Positions 1 through 11,518 of a DNA stretch of 64,000 nucleotides are shown piece by piece (position 1 is the first letter of the stretch; every line of letters starts with the position of its first letter). This stretch comes from Schistocerca nitens (taxonomy: Eukaryota > Arthropoda > Insecta > Orthoptera > Acrididae). The stretch spans positions 18,861,140 to 18,925,139 of the forward strand of contig NC_064623.1 in NCBI RefSeq assembly GCF_023898315.1, given 5' to 3'. Below the pieces are notes generated by a model that worked only from the letters and a program-made list of their open reading frames with translations, ran no database searches and was not told the DNA's origin. Both the position numbers and the translations under genes were made by a program.

Positions 1-401
1 ACAAAAATCTTCGCTACTCTAGCTACTGCAATACAGCGAGCGCCACTACTGCCAGCTAAATAAAAGATTCAAACTACTGAAGGCACTAACTACTGACAGG
101 CATAGTTAGCAAATGAAAGGTTTTGATAAAGAACAAACAATGTATTTACCTCAATAGTCATAATATATATAGCAGTTCATGACAAATTTCAAAACTCCGC
201 CATCTCTCTCCCCACATCCACCACTGCTGGCGGCTCACCTCCAACTGCGCAACGCTACGCGCTGTTCACAGCCAGCTGCCTAACACTACAATGGCGAGTA
301 TTACAACAATGCAAAGCAGCCACAGACTGCACACAGCACAGCCAGTGATTTTCATACAGAGGTGGCGTTACCAATAAAAAAACCTAAACAGCCTACTTAC
401 A
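1..401 (-). repeat. 3' LTR (partial) of Gag-only LTR retrotransposon
   Basis: This stretch matches 7467-7867 over the same 401 bp without a visible gap. I counted seven substitutions, so the two LTRs are about 98% identical and the insertion is fairly young. Read on the minus strand, the LTR starts with TGTAAGTAGG at 401. Its other end lies left of the window. Related LTRs with complete ends and target duplications occur at 44401-45020 and 59850-60558, which fixes the LTR boundaries. Confidence 0.9.
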
Positions 402-453
402 CTTAGAACTACTTAAACCTAACTAACCTAAGGACATCACACACATCCATGCC
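402..453 (-). repeat. SINE-body fragment between internal region and 3' LTR
   Basis: About 50 bp next to the 3' LTR match the middle of the tRNA-derived SINE found elsewhere in the window (for example 19853-19905), from GGCATGGATGTG through to GTAGTTCTAAG. On the minus strand a purine-rich run (GGGGAGTAAGGGGG, about 452-466) lies just beyond it, so the SINE-like piece separates the likely polypurine tract from the LTR. It may be a nested fragment or a template-switch product. Confidence 0.75.
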
Positions 454-3400
454 CCCTTACTCCCCACAAAAAATTTTACAAATTGTTTTGGGCACTGGGC
501 AATACATATTTGTTAAAATTTTTCATAATCGTAATTACAATAACAAAGAAATCAAATGCACACACTTATTGATACAATGTTGGTCAAAAGCTAAAATTTT
601 CTCACAGTCCATAAAGATAGTTCTGATCATTCATCATAATAGTAATTACAGTTTTGTTTTCACAAAGTCTCATTAGTAAAAGAAATTGCACACAGAAGTA
701 GTGGATTTCCATGCAGTCTTGAAGAAGTAGTGTTGTCCTTCCAACGGAAAGACAGTGCTGACTCTTGACATGCTGACAGGTAATGGGCCACAACAGAGCA
801 AACCCACAGCAGAGTCAGTCGAAGTTTTGAAGAGTATTGGTAGGTAGGTCATCACAGAGCAGACCCACTGTAGTCCTGGTAGAGATTACGGTACTGGTGA
901 GTCAGCAAAGGTGTAGACCCACTGTAGTCCTTGTAGAAATGGCCAGCAGCCATCTGTTGTGACTGTGCAGGTGCACAATCACCATTCAAGAGTCTTGCAG
1001 ACAATATAGCAAGTCCATAAACCACCACTTGTGCACTCACAAAGTTTTAGGAATTGTCCTTAGAACCAGCAATGCTGTTATCCAGTCCCTTGCTGAATTA
1101 TTAACACACGTGCAAACACTAACAGTCCCTACTTCTCACATATTGTCCATATACTATGACCAACAGAAACGTGTGCAGTGAAATGTAACTTACAAGTTAC
1201 TAATATGATGAACTGGTGTCAATTACAATTTTATAACATAAGAATACAATTACAAAGGTACAAAATACATCATTAAAGAACATAACAATACAGATAACAT
1301 TTGTAGTACAGGTTTTACAACAGAATAGAAATAAACATATACATCAGTGTTACAGGAATTATGAGATAAAGATCAGAATAAATTTTCAAACATCAACTTC
1401 ACACATGAACATTAAAACAAAACAGAATAAATAATGTCGAAGCATATTTACAAGGTAAATAACATATTATTAATGCCAATTATATTTGAGGATAACAGTA
1501 TTCCTCATCATAGTGAATGTAGCTTAGAAAAATTCTACAACATAAGTCTTATCAGATAAACACATAAATACAGGAAAAACATAAATACCCAAGGGTACAC
1601 AAACATATAGCGGAATAATATTAAAGGAAAGGACAGGATTCGTTTTACTGCAGTATTTTGCAAACAAAACTTTCTTTACTTCTTGAAGATCTCCCTTCAT
1701 TCATCATTATTCCCAAAAAGTTCTCTGTATACCTGCTTTCTGTACTTCTTTCGTATAACTTCTCAATGCATTGCTTCCAATTCATCGCAACTCATTCTCT
1801 TATATAGTCTACCCCCTCTTAAGCTAACTTAAATCTACTGAGCTCAGATGCTAAACTAAGGGACGAGGCAAAGCAGCAGCATAAAACAATTAATACAAAT
1901 AGCAATGACAAAAATATACAAAAGGCAAAGCAAGCAGCATAAATTACAACTAATATAAGGCAATGAGCAGCAAACAAGAAAAATAAATCAGTAGTAAACT
2001 GGCTTAGCAGAGTAACACAAAGTCAAATTCAGTAACACTATGCCTGGCAAATAGCAGCTTATATCTAAACATGACAAAGCTCAAGCAGAAAAAAAATATT
2101 ACACTAAAGACAACAAGACAGATAAGGGAAATGTCTGTTCACAACTTAATGTCTATGCAATTAAAGTGGTGCACCATAAAAACTAATTCCACAAAAAATT
2201 ACCAAGTACTTGAAAAGAAAATTATATATGCAGTTACTGTTATTAGTCGCTTCTTATTGTTCTTTCCATTCCAAGAGCTCCTTTTTTTAAGAATGTGGAT
2301 TACAAAATTATTATTTAATAGATCTGTTGACAGAAAGTGTTCACATTAGCGAATGCATTTTATTTTATAAAAGCAATGCTGCAACACAGCTGGAAACTAG
2401 ATATCAAATGAAATAAGAAACTATGAAAAGCAAAGCATAAAAATATCATTCAATAGTCATGTGACATTTCATAAGTTAGTAGAAATTCTCTCAACTCTCG
2501 TAGAAAGACACTTGTCCTAATCAGGTGTGCAGTTGTACGAATATTTCCCATCAATTCATAAGCATTTCAGTAAGTAGCACAAAATACGAGTAATCATATG
2601 TTTCCAAGTAATGAGCGTGTCGTATTTGCGATGCTTTCTACAATGGAATGTCAATAGCGAGGTTAATGGCCTCTTTTTTTTCACCTAATGGCTATTTCTC
2701 CAGGTGGCTGGCACAGGTGGCCGCTCAAGACGCATTACGTCAAGGTCACTTACCTTTCTAACTGAAATATTTACAACAGCAGTTTCCGATACAGTGACAG
2801 TCTCATATAAAAATATTTTCACAGGTTGAGAATTTGCGTTACAAATCTGTAGAAACAAAATCCTATTGATATAACAGTGTCCAAAAAAAATATTCGTCAG
2901 CATTGTGATACAGTCACGCATTTACACACATTTCATAACTCTTAAAGTATGATTCTTGGTTTCCAACATCCTTTTCATAAATCAGAGTCCCTAACCACTA
3001 CTCATTATTCCTTACCTTATTACACATATACATATTCGTCGACACTTCTTCAATATTTCATCATAATAAATAGATATCATAATAAACATTCCTCATATAG
3101 CATCAGCTTATTGATCATAAACATACCGCAACAGCATAATACACATCATCATCGTAATAATAACATCATAAAACCTCAGCCAAATCTCGAAATCGTCGTA
3201 GCTTCCTCCAATAGTTTCAAAACCTAAAGAAAATTCTCTGCTCATTTCAATAGTGTTATCTACCTCAAACGTACTTTAAAATCATGCTCCCTTACCAAAT
3301 ACATCATTCAAAGCTCTCATAGTATCACAATGGTTCCGAAAAAATATGAACAGTTCACAAAGTACAGACAAAAATGCAATTTCATTAGTGTGAAGTTACC

Positions 3401-4672
3401 CAACTGTGAAATTGCGTAAACATCTGTCACTGATGTAATAAAAAAAATGTTTGTTTCCCTGTTAAATAATCAGATAGCTGTGTAATTTATGTGTTAGAGA
3501 AATATGGTACCGATGTGTAAAGTTGTATAAGCAAATACCATATTATCCAGGGCTCCTTGTGCTTGCCAAACACATGGTACACAAAGTAGGCGTGTACCCC
3601 CCTGAGGATTAATGTAATTATACCCTCAGGTGTTACAGATTACAGCAATGGAATGAAATATATCACGGAAAACCCTTGTATCATTGTACTTCAAATATCT
3701 TTAAAAATAAATATTTTAAGTACAAAATTAATCACTCAAATACGTGTACTGTAGCGCTAAACTGTGCGTCATGCTGTAAGATAATCTCTGTGGAAGTCTC
3801 GTAGTTATCGTCATCCGAAAGCTAAGTTCCGCAAAAGTCAATGTACTTACCTCATGATAAACAAAAGTGAAATGCTTTGCGTATAGATATCGTAGTTATT
3901 ATGCTTATTGGCGTGATGAAGAAAGTACTGTACAGTAACGTATTGTTGTGCCACGAAAAAGGCTGTCTCATTGTAGCTTACTACTAAAACATGTTTTACT
4001 TTCCGGAAGAATTCAGAAAAACTGTGCAGATATAAAACAGAAACACTGCAAAAGCAACATTGTAAATTGTCACTCATTAGTAGCGTCGTGATAAAATCGT
4101 GTAGCTGTCACATAAACTAACCACTGTATCATCTGGTATCTCACGGAAAGTACTTTAAATCCAGAATGTATTTTCAAGTAAACCAAAATGTTGCATTAGA
4201 ATCTCATTAGCAGTACCAGTATGTGTCCTAAGTATGTAAGCCTGATAGTCGTTACGTAATCGTGCAACTAACAAGCAAGAATGTACAAATAACAACACTG
4301 TGTCGTCTGTTCACAATAACAATGCATTCGTAATTTCTGTTTAAAAATGTTCCCTAGGTTCTTGATTGGATATTTAACTTCAAACATTGTTGCACGTTAA
4401 CAGTTTCTTAAGTCTGACAAAGCATACTAGAAATGTGAAGTGAAAAATTTTATGGCAAAGACAAAGTTAAAAAGCAGATTATCTTTCAATAAACGGTTTT
4501 ACATGTGAAATTGTGGTGTAAACCTTTACTCTTCCTAGTACGCAGACTTTCAACTTCAAAGCAATTATCATGTTGTTTACATCGGTAAAGAAAGCTAAAA
4601 TTTTTCTCAAGGCTAGCGTCTATGTTATTTTTCTCTGAGCCAGCCGGCGCAAGCGGCTGCCTGTGGTGCGAG
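454..4672 (-). other. Long 3' non-coding internal region of the LTR element
   Basis: This is the AT-rich internal part of the LTR retrotransposon downstream of its Gag-like ORF. I see no protease, reverse transcriptase, RNase H, integrase or env ORF on either strand; the longest frames are under 100 codons and show no known motif. Positions 792-945 hold imperfect repeats around the motif GACTACAGTGGGTCT (minus strand). About 4.2 kb without pol makes this a non-autonomous element of LARD type that would depend on a related element in trans. Whether an autonomous relative exists cannot be seen here. Confidence 0.7.
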
Positions 4673-7018
4673 TCATTGTCTGTCTCTTTGTTGGCGCGCG
4701 CCGTTATTGGGATTAGGAGACCTAACTTCTACAAATTCACTCTGACGAGAAGGCCCTGCTCTGTTCGAATCCCGCCAGTTCTGATGCAATTCAGATCGGT
4801 CGTTACGATCATATCGTCTGTCGTCATGTCGGTAGATTCCATAATTTCTTTCTTGTCGGTCATGTGGTGGAGAATTTCTCCCGGAATCGTAACTGCGCGC
4901 TGAACTGTTGCGTCTGAAGTTACTCCGTCTCCCTTGATAATAATAGTTCTGGTTACCATATTGTCTGTTTCTATGGTTATCTCTGTCATATTCATTACTA
5001 CGGAGATGCGATCTTTCTCTGTAACTATTTCTCTGCCAGTGGTTGTCATATGGGTGGTGTCTGTTTTGGTCACGATATGTGTTGTGAGAATAGCCTTGTC
5101 GTGTCCAGTTATTATTTCTGTCATCGCGGAATTGTGACGGATGTGACCTGTAATTGTTGTGCTCCTGTTTTCGCGTTCCGCGAATGTCAGTGTCAATTTC
5201 CAGTTCTTGTAAGAGGCCCTGAAAAGCTTCAATGTCGTCTTTGCAACGTCCTGCCAAAATAATATGCCGTAAATGTTCAGGTAATTTGATTAAGCATATG
5301 CGGATGAGTTCTGAGGGGCTGTATGGGTTTGAAAGGTACTGATTCTTGTGCAACATGTCTTCAAAATATTTCACAAGACTGGAAAATTCAGATTGTTCGA
5401 AATGAATCATCATTATGATGCTATGTTTTACTCGGTCTTGTGTAGCTTGAGACCAATATGCTGAGAGGAAGGCATGATAAAAATCTCCTTCACTGTGGCA
5501 ATCGTAAATGACCGATCGCATTCTTTCAGCTGGTTCATTCTCCAAGTAGCCACACATAAATTCTAACCTGTGCTCTAACGACCAGTTGGGAGGAAAACAA
5601 TGAGAGAATTGATGGAGCCATGCTTGTGGATGAATGTCATTGCCAGAATTCTTAAATGTTTTGAATTTACGTGTAGTAATGAACAGCTTATAGTCAAAAT
5701 CATCGTGTCGGCGAGTCGCATATCGGTCATTGTTACGTTGTTTCTGTGGTTCTATCTCAAAATTCGGTGTGCCTTGCCAATTTCTTTCATAATTTCCGAA
5801 GTACCCTGAGTTATTATTTTGTGGCTGTTCCGTACTTCTATGTCCCTCTTCCCGTGTTGGAGCGCGAGTGTCCTCTGAAATATGAAATTTTTGTATTACT
5901 TGTGCCAACTGATCTTGTACTTCCCGGATTTCTCTTTTGTATTGCGTATTAATTTGATTCTGATTTTGTTTGAATTTCTTAATTTGTTCATACTCTTCTG
6001 TGTCAGTGAAGGCTACAGGTGTTGTGTCATTCAGTTCATCATCTACCTTTGTAGATAAGTTAGTGAACTGATCTGAAAGTTCGGCTACTTTATCCGATAG
6101 CGAAATTATTTCCTCTGTGTGTTTTTCTGAACCAAGTTTCAGAGTGTCCATTTGTGTTGAAATCGTATCTACTGTGTCCTTTAAGTTTTCCTGAGTTTTT
6201 GCAAGTTGCGTAACCGAATCGGTAGATGCAACAGAGTCAATTTTAGCTTGCAAGGTGTCGTGATTTTCATGAACAATAGTCTGCAGTTCTTTTATGGCTG
6301 CTTCGTGATTCTGTAATGCATTTTCATGCCGCGAAAAAATAGGTTGAAAATGCTCACAAATTTGTGTTTTTACGTCATTACAGACTTTTTGACATTTCGA
6401 TTCAATGTTATGTAACTCAGTAGTTAAATCTTCACGTGTTTGTTCAAGCGTCGTGTCTAACTTTTGAAGATTTTGTTCCATTGTGTCTAACTTTTTAAGA
6501 TTTTGTTCCACTGTGTCTAACTTTTGAAGATTTTGTTCCATTGTGTCTAACTTTTGAAGCTTTTGCTGTGTTTGCCTCTGGTGTTGTTCCATTTGTTGCA
6601 TTAGCTGTAATAACAATGCATTAGTGTCTGGAATATGTTCCTCTACGCTTTTCGGCAGTGCATTTGCACCGGCAACATTCACATTTTGACAAGCAGAAAA
6701 TGTGTCTTGACTTATTTGAGAAAACGGTGAGGACGCAAAACCTGAATCTACAGTATTTGAAAAATTGTGTCCTGTCATTTCGGATTCCTGAGGCGAGCTG
6801 TTGCCGAGCGATCGATCGATAATGCTTCCCTGTTCACTACCTGTTTCACTGTCTCCGCCATTGTTTGCAGCCCGCTCCATTTCCCTATGCACAGTTACCA
6901 AATTACTACTTTGAACGTCTGTTAATTCATTACACAGTGGTGCTGGCAAGCTACGCTCGTCGTCACTATTATTTCTCAGTTTACTTTGGAGCCTAGTGTT
7001 ACGTTTTTCACACGCCAT
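4673..7018 (-). CDS. Gag-like protein of non-autonomous LTR retrotransposon (781 aa)
   Basis: This is the only long intact ORF of the LTR element and probably encodes its structural Gag protein, which would package element RNA in the cytoplasm. I start at the ATG at 7018 (context ACAATAATGG); an in-frame GTG lies 9 bp upstream. Residues 1-115 are polar and low in order. Residues about 130-345 form a long coiled coil with four copies of a 10-residue repeat of type LDTMEQNLQK (about 152-189). Residues about 444-613 look like a retrotransposon Gag core (W-L-x-QF, then FMCGYLENEPAERM). The last 168 residues are rich in R, N, D, Y and S, likely RNA-binding, with no CCHC zinc knuckle. The frame has no stop, which suggests recent activity or selection. 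The Gag call rests on position between LTRs plus motif resemblance, not on a search. Confidence 0.75.
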   Translation of the reverse strand: MACEKRNTRLQSKLRNNSDDERSLPAPLCNELTDVQSSNLVTVHREMERAANNGGDSETGSEQGSIIDRSLGNSSPQESEMTGHNFSNTVDSGFASSPFSQISQDTFSACQNVNVAGANALPKSVEEHIPDTNALLLQLMQQMEQHQRQTQQKLQKLDTMEQNLQKLDTVEQNLKKLDTMEQNLQKLDTTLEQTREDLTTELHNIESKCQKVCNDVKTQICEHFQPIFSRHENALQNHEAAIKELQTIVHENHDTLQAKIDSVASTDSVTQLAKTQENLKDTVDTISTQMDTLKLGSEKHTEEIISLSDKVAELSDQFTNLSTKVDDELNDTTPVAFTDTEEYEQIKKFKQNQNQINTQYKREIREVQDQLAQVIQKFHISEDTRAPTREEGHRSTEQPQNNNSGYFGNYERNWQGTPNFEIEPQKQRNNDRYATRRHDDFDYKLFITTRKFKTFKNSGNDIHPQAWLHQFSHCFPPNWSLEHRLEFMCGYLENEPAERMRSVIYDCHSEGDFYHAFLSAYWSQATQDRVKHSIIMMIHFEQSEFSSLVKYFEDMLHKNQYLSNPYSPSELIRICLIKLPEHLRHIILAGRCKDDIEAFQGLLQELEIDTDIRGTRKQEHNNYRSHPSQFRDDRNNNWTRQGYSHNTYRDQNRHHPYDNHWQRNSYRERSHLRSNEYDRDNHRNRQYGNQNYYYQGRRSNFRRNSSARSYDSGRNSPPHDRQERNYGIYRHDDRRYDRNDRSELHQNWRDSNRAGPSRQSEFVEVRSPNPNNGARQQRDRQ
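6452..6563 (-). repeat. 30-bp tandem repeat inside the Gag-like ORF
   Basis: Nearly four copies of a 30-bp unit (plus-strand core GTGTCTAACTTTTGAAGATT) encode repeated LDTxEQNLxK segments of the coiled coil. The period is a multiple of three, so unit number can change without breaking the frame. Confidence 0.9.
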
Positions 7019-7027
7019 TATTGTCAC

Positions 7028-7317
7028 AATATTTCACACGATAACACAGGAAAACACAATTTGAAGAGCAAAAATAAGAGAACACATTAACATAACACTG
7101 AAAATAATATCTAGTTAATTGCAGCTGCGAAATACTTGGTGCATATCTACATGCATGCCACAACTGTTTTACTGTACAACAATGAAAAACTACAACTACA
7201 ATGGAAATTCTCTCTATAATTACGCGCTGGCAATAAACAAAAGCTACACTAATTACACAAACTACAAGAAAAAATCAGAAGATTCCAGTGAGGTATCCTC
7301 GGCTAAGGGTCGCCATA
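7028..7317 (-). other. 5' leader of the LTR element with likely primer binding site
   Basis: This is the untranslated leader between the 5' LTR and the Gag-like ORF on the minus strand. Starting 2-3 bp inside the LTR end (about 7315) is TGGCGACCCTTAG, which begins like retrotransposon tRNA primer sites (TGG-type). The matching tRNA was not determined. Confidence 0.5.
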
Positions 7318-7867
7318 TGAAATGTCCCCTTTGAACAATTATGCACGACTGTGCTTAAACCGACACACAATATTTTTTAGCGCAACACAATCTGACTTTC
7401 AAAAATCCCTACAAAAGAATGGCCCTGACTAACATTAAACTATACCTTTCACAAATCACTTACCTCACAAAAATCTTCGCTACTCAAGCTACTGCAATAC
7501 AGCGAGCGCCACCACTGCCAGCTAAATAAAATATTCAAACTACTGAAGGCACTAACTACTGATAGGCATAGTTAGCAAATGAAAGATTTTGATAAAGAAC
7601 AAACAATGTATTTACCTCAATAGTCATAATATATATAGCAGTTCATGACAAATTTCAAAACTCCGCTATCTCTCTCCCCACATCCACCACTGCTGGCGGC
7701 TCACCTCCAACTGCGCAACGCTACGCGCTGTTCACATCCAGCTGCCTAACACTACAATGGCGAGTATTACAACAATGCAAAGCAGCCACAGACTGCACAC
7801 AGCACAGCCAGTGATTTTCATACAGAGGTGGCGTTACCAATAAAAAAACCTAAACAGCCTACTTACA
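7318..7867 (-). repeat. 5' LTR (550 bp) of Gag-only LTR retrotransposon
   Basis: Read on the minus strand it runs from TGTAAGTAGG (7867) to GGGGACATTTCA (7318), the canonical TG...CA ends. It matches the partial LTR at 1-401 and more distantly the LTRs at 8971-9620, 44401-45020 and 59850-60558. To its right the sequence passes directly into a CR1-like LINE, so the element inserted into an older LINE copy. Confidence 0.9.
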
Positions 7868-8412
7868 AGGTGGGTGCCAGGTTGAGATTCATTGGGAGAG
7901 TCCTTAGAAAATGTAGTCCGTCAACAAAGGAGGTGGCTTATAAAACACTCGTTCGACCTATACTTGAGTATTGCTCATCAGTGTGGGACCCGTACCAGAT
8001 CGGGTTGACGGAGGAGATAGAGAAGATCCAAAGAAGATCGGCACGTTTCGTCACAGGGTTATTTGGTAAGCGTGATAGCGTTACGGAGATGTTTAGCGAA
8101 CTCGAGTGGCAGACTTTGCAAGAGAGGCGCTCTGCATCGCAGTGTAGCTTGCTCGCCAGGTTTCGAGATGGTGCGTTTCTGGATGAGGTATCAAATATAT
8201 TGCTTCCCCCTACTTACACCTCCAGAGGAGATCACAAATGTAAAATTAGAGAGATTCGAGCGCGCACGGATGCTTTCCGACAGTCGTTCTTCCCCCGAAC
8301 CATACGCGACTGGAACAGAAAAGGGAGGTAACGACAGCGGCACATAAAGTGCCCTCCGCCACACACCGTTGGGTGGCTTGCGGAGTATAAATGTAGATGT
8401 AGATGTAGATGC
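7868..8412 (+). pseudogene. CR1-like LINE 3' end (reverse-transcriptase C-terminal part)
   Basis: The frame to 8331 encodes the C-terminal region of a CR1/L2-type non-LTR reverse-transcriptase protein. Landmarks are ARLRFIGR, LEYCSSVWDPYQIGL, IEKIQRRSARFVTG and FFPRTIRDWN near the end. The same region recurs at 12780-13270, 27590-28240 and 47890-48350. The 3' UTR carries the shared CCGCCACACACCGT motif and ends in a (TGTAGA)n tail at 8392-8410. The 5' part is missing because the LTR element splits it, and may continue left of the window. The apparent ATG at 7828 lies in the LTR and is not a LINE start. Confidence 0.85.
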
Positions 8413-8439
8413 AAGTGACGTGGTATTGCAAGTTCCTGA

Positions 8440-8970
8440 CAGCCTTACCACGCCACATTTCTGCTCTCGCCGCACGATACTCCTTTTCGTCACCAGACGT
8501 ACTCGATGGGCCCATGCACCGGGTGCAAAACACACTACAAACTCAAAAGAGTGCACAGTGGTAGGTTCTCAATGTGGTATCCTGCAGAGCCGTTGCATAC
8601 GACTTCAGGTCAGGGCTTTTACGGATTGGGGGACCTCTGGCTGCACAACGGTATGTGACGGATATCCAGCCTCTCCCCCACTCCACGCGCTATCTCAGAT
8701 ACAACGGTTTGGTGGTGCCGGTGTCCAACATGATGTTGAGGTACTCCCACGGCCTGCGAGATCCATATATGTGTCCCCAATAGGAAACGTGTGGGACCAA
8801 GTCGGGCGTCAAGCCCATACTAGTTCCTCTTTACAAAATATCGAGGATCGTTCATATCAGTCGTAGGCCATCTTGCCTCAGGGGAGGTTACGACGGCGTT
8901 ATGACACCCTTCCCAACAAAATCACTGCACACTTCCAAGCCAGAGAGGCGGCATCATCTTACTGGTAAGT
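8440..8970 (+). pseudogene. Possible Tc1-like transposase remnant
   Basis: The frame ending at 8866 contains LPRPARS followed by SPIGNVWDQVGRQ. This resembles the Tc1 motif WPARSPDLSPIENVWD, with the catalytic Glu replaced by Gly. Nothing else in the stretch is clearly assignable and no terminal repeats were found. It could also be chance resemblance in a decayed repeat. Confidence 0.35.
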
Positions 8971-9620
8971 TGAACCGTCCCCTTAGAAAAATTAATGAAT
9001 GACTGTGCTGATACCTCTACGTTATTTGCTTTTCAAACCGCTGAGCAAAACTGAACGTACTCAGACATTCGTTAAACTGACACGCAATATTTTTAGCGCA
9101 ACACAATCTGACTTTCAAAAATCCCTACAAAAGAATGACCCTGACTAACAATAACCTATACCTTTCATGAATCACTTACCTCACAAAAATCTTCGTTACT
9201 CGAACTACTGCAATACAGCGAGCGCCACTACTGCCAGCTGAATAAAAGATTCTAACTACTGGAGGCACTAACTACTAATAGGCATAGTTAGCAAATGAAA
9301 GATTTTGATAGAGAACAAACAAAGTATTTACCTTAACAGTGTTCAAAAGTCATCATGTACATCTATCAATTCATGACATCCATCGTTAGTAATTTCCTTT
9401 TTCTGGCGGACACACGTCGAGATCATCCGCTCTCAAAACTCCGCCATCTCTCTCCCCACATCCACCACTGCTGGCGGCTCACCTCCAACTGCGCAGCGCT
9501 ACGCGCTGTTCACATCCAGCTGCCCAACACTACAATAGCAAATTTCAACAATGCCACCCAGCCACAGACTGCACACAGCGCAGTCAGTGATTTTCATACA
9601 GAGCGCTACGTGGCGTTACC
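8971..9620 (-). repeat. Diverged LTR copy lacking its outer ~30 bp
   Basis: Read on the minus strand this is an LTR of the family at 7318-7867, ending in CTAAGGGGACGGTTCA. It shares with 59850-60558 a longer 3' part that the 550-bp LTR lacks. The first ~30 bp (TGTAAGTAGG and following) are missing at 9620, so it is a truncated solo LTR or LTR fragment. Confidence 0.8.
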
Positions 9621-10964
9621 GACATGCCGTTTCAAAGTGTGTTCACACCGCCAAGTTATTTGCACATTCGATCCAAATTTGTAATCAGCGAAACCACGTC
9701 GCATTCGCCCTTATACCGTGTAGCCGCATTCCGTTTCGGCCTCACCTACTGCTTGGTTCCCTTTTTAACAAGCAAGTGTGCATCTGACGAGCTGGCCACC
9801 ACAGTGAAACCAGAGAAATTCCAACGCCACCATAACGGCAGCCGTGTTCCGCACGCACGACCCACGACGTGAAGGAATGGGGAGCGAAACGACAGCGGTA
9901 CGAGAAGCACTCTCTGCCACACGCCGTCAGGTGGCGAACATTTCCTACAAACAAGCTGATATAAGTGACAAGGACGGAAATACAGAAACTGAAATAGCAC
10001 TTCAAAGGGATATTGCGAGCCATTAGAGAAAGGTCCAGCCGCCAGAACTGGCGGAATAGTGGCAGTGCAACTTATGGTGTAGGGAAGTGAAATACGGGTT
10101 TTTCTCAAAGGATTTGAACGAAATCCGAGCAGTTTAACTGAATCCTCTCAGACATTACACTGAATTATGGACACAATAAGAAATAATGACACGAAGACAA
10201 CATTTAATGTTGCTGAAATTGCGAGAAATGAAAATACTGTGCCAACGGAGTTGACTAGAAGCGATACAACAAAGGAAAGGGCAATAGACACTAGAAAATC
10301 TTAGACAATGGGAATCAGTTTTTGATTCAGTAGAGAACAGTTTTTTTTAAAAAAACTCTTCAAGTACAAAGAAATTCGTACTGTGGACTATGCAGTACTT
10401 TTGTATATAATGCAAATTTACCGTGTTAGGGAGAAAACTCAACCATAGCTCACTCCGTATCTGGAAAGCAGGAAGCATAACGTCGTCCTCCAATGTCAAT
10501 AAACAGGGAATCTGACAGGGGTCATGTGAAGTGGCTTCTATTCAGAGTACTTTGCTTTTCTTGATAAATACAGCATGACCTGTAATTGTCGACTTCGAAA
10601 GTCGCCACTGAAATCTACATTAAAACGTAAATTGACACGCAGAATTGGGAACATCCTCAAGATACAAGCAACAAAAATACCATACCAAAGCAATAATTCG
10701 ATACTGAAATGTGTGTGTAAAAAAAAAGTCACTGACATTTACCAAAACTGTGGTATGTACCAATTCCAGCCACTCAACATTTGTAGAACACATCTGGCAA
10801 GAAAAATATCACCCTACAACAATAGAAATGGACATGAACATAGATTAGGTAACAAGCATTATTTCCTTGACCTACAAGAGAACTTCGAAATTCAAAAAGC
10901 AGTAATAGAGAAGAAACACAGAGTAAATGAGCAGACAAACATCAGCAGCCAGACATTATTTAAA
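9621..10964. other. Mostly unassigned; LINE 3' UTR scrap at 9845-9945
   Basis: At about 9845-9945 the sequence resembles the CR1-like 3' end (CCACACGCCGTCAGGTGGC). The rest is AT-rich with only short frames. The 160-codon frame at 10575-11057 shows no recognised domain. Confidence 0.5.
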
Positions 10965-11511
10965 CTAGTAAAATCGTATGAAATTTTGGTCTTATGTCAA
11001 AGCGGTAGGTGGATCAAAACAAAATGTCCAGACACTCTGCGACCAAAACGGTACTGAAACAGAAGATGACAGACTAAAGGCCGAAATACTAAATGTCTTT
11101 TTTCAAAGCTGTTCCGCAGAGGAAGACTGCACTGTAGTTCCTTCTCTAGATTGTCGCACAGATGACAAAATGATAGATATCGAAATAGACGACAGAGGGA
11201 TAGAGAAACAATTAAAATCGCTCAAAAGAGGAAAGGCCGCTGGACCTGATGGGATACCAGTTCGATTTTACACAGAGTACGTGAAGGAACTCGCCCCCCT
11301 TCCTGCAGCGGTGTACCGTAGGTCTCTAGAAGAGCGTAGCGTTCCAAAGGATTGGAAAAGGGCACAGGTCATCCCCGTTTTCAAGAAGGGACATCGAACA
11401 GATGTGCAGAACTATAGACCTATATCTCTAACATCGATCAGTTGTAGCATTTTGGAACACGTATTATGTTCGAGTATAATGACTTTTCTGGAGACTAGAA
11501 ATCTACTCTGT

Positions 11512-11518
11512 AGGAATC
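11512..11518. repeat. Left 7-bp target duplication of nested RTE-like LINE
   Basis: AGGAATC here is repeated at 12148-12154, bracketing the RTE-like insertion inside the CR1-like LINE. Confidence 0.85.

Noticed and set aside
7828..8331. 167-codon frame as a gene
   Set aside because: Its start lies in the LTR and the rest is a LINE fragment, so the frame is a junction artefact.
10575..11057. 160-codon frame as a gene
   Set aside because: No recognised motif, and its end overlaps the start of LINE coding sequence in another frame. It looks like a chance frame.
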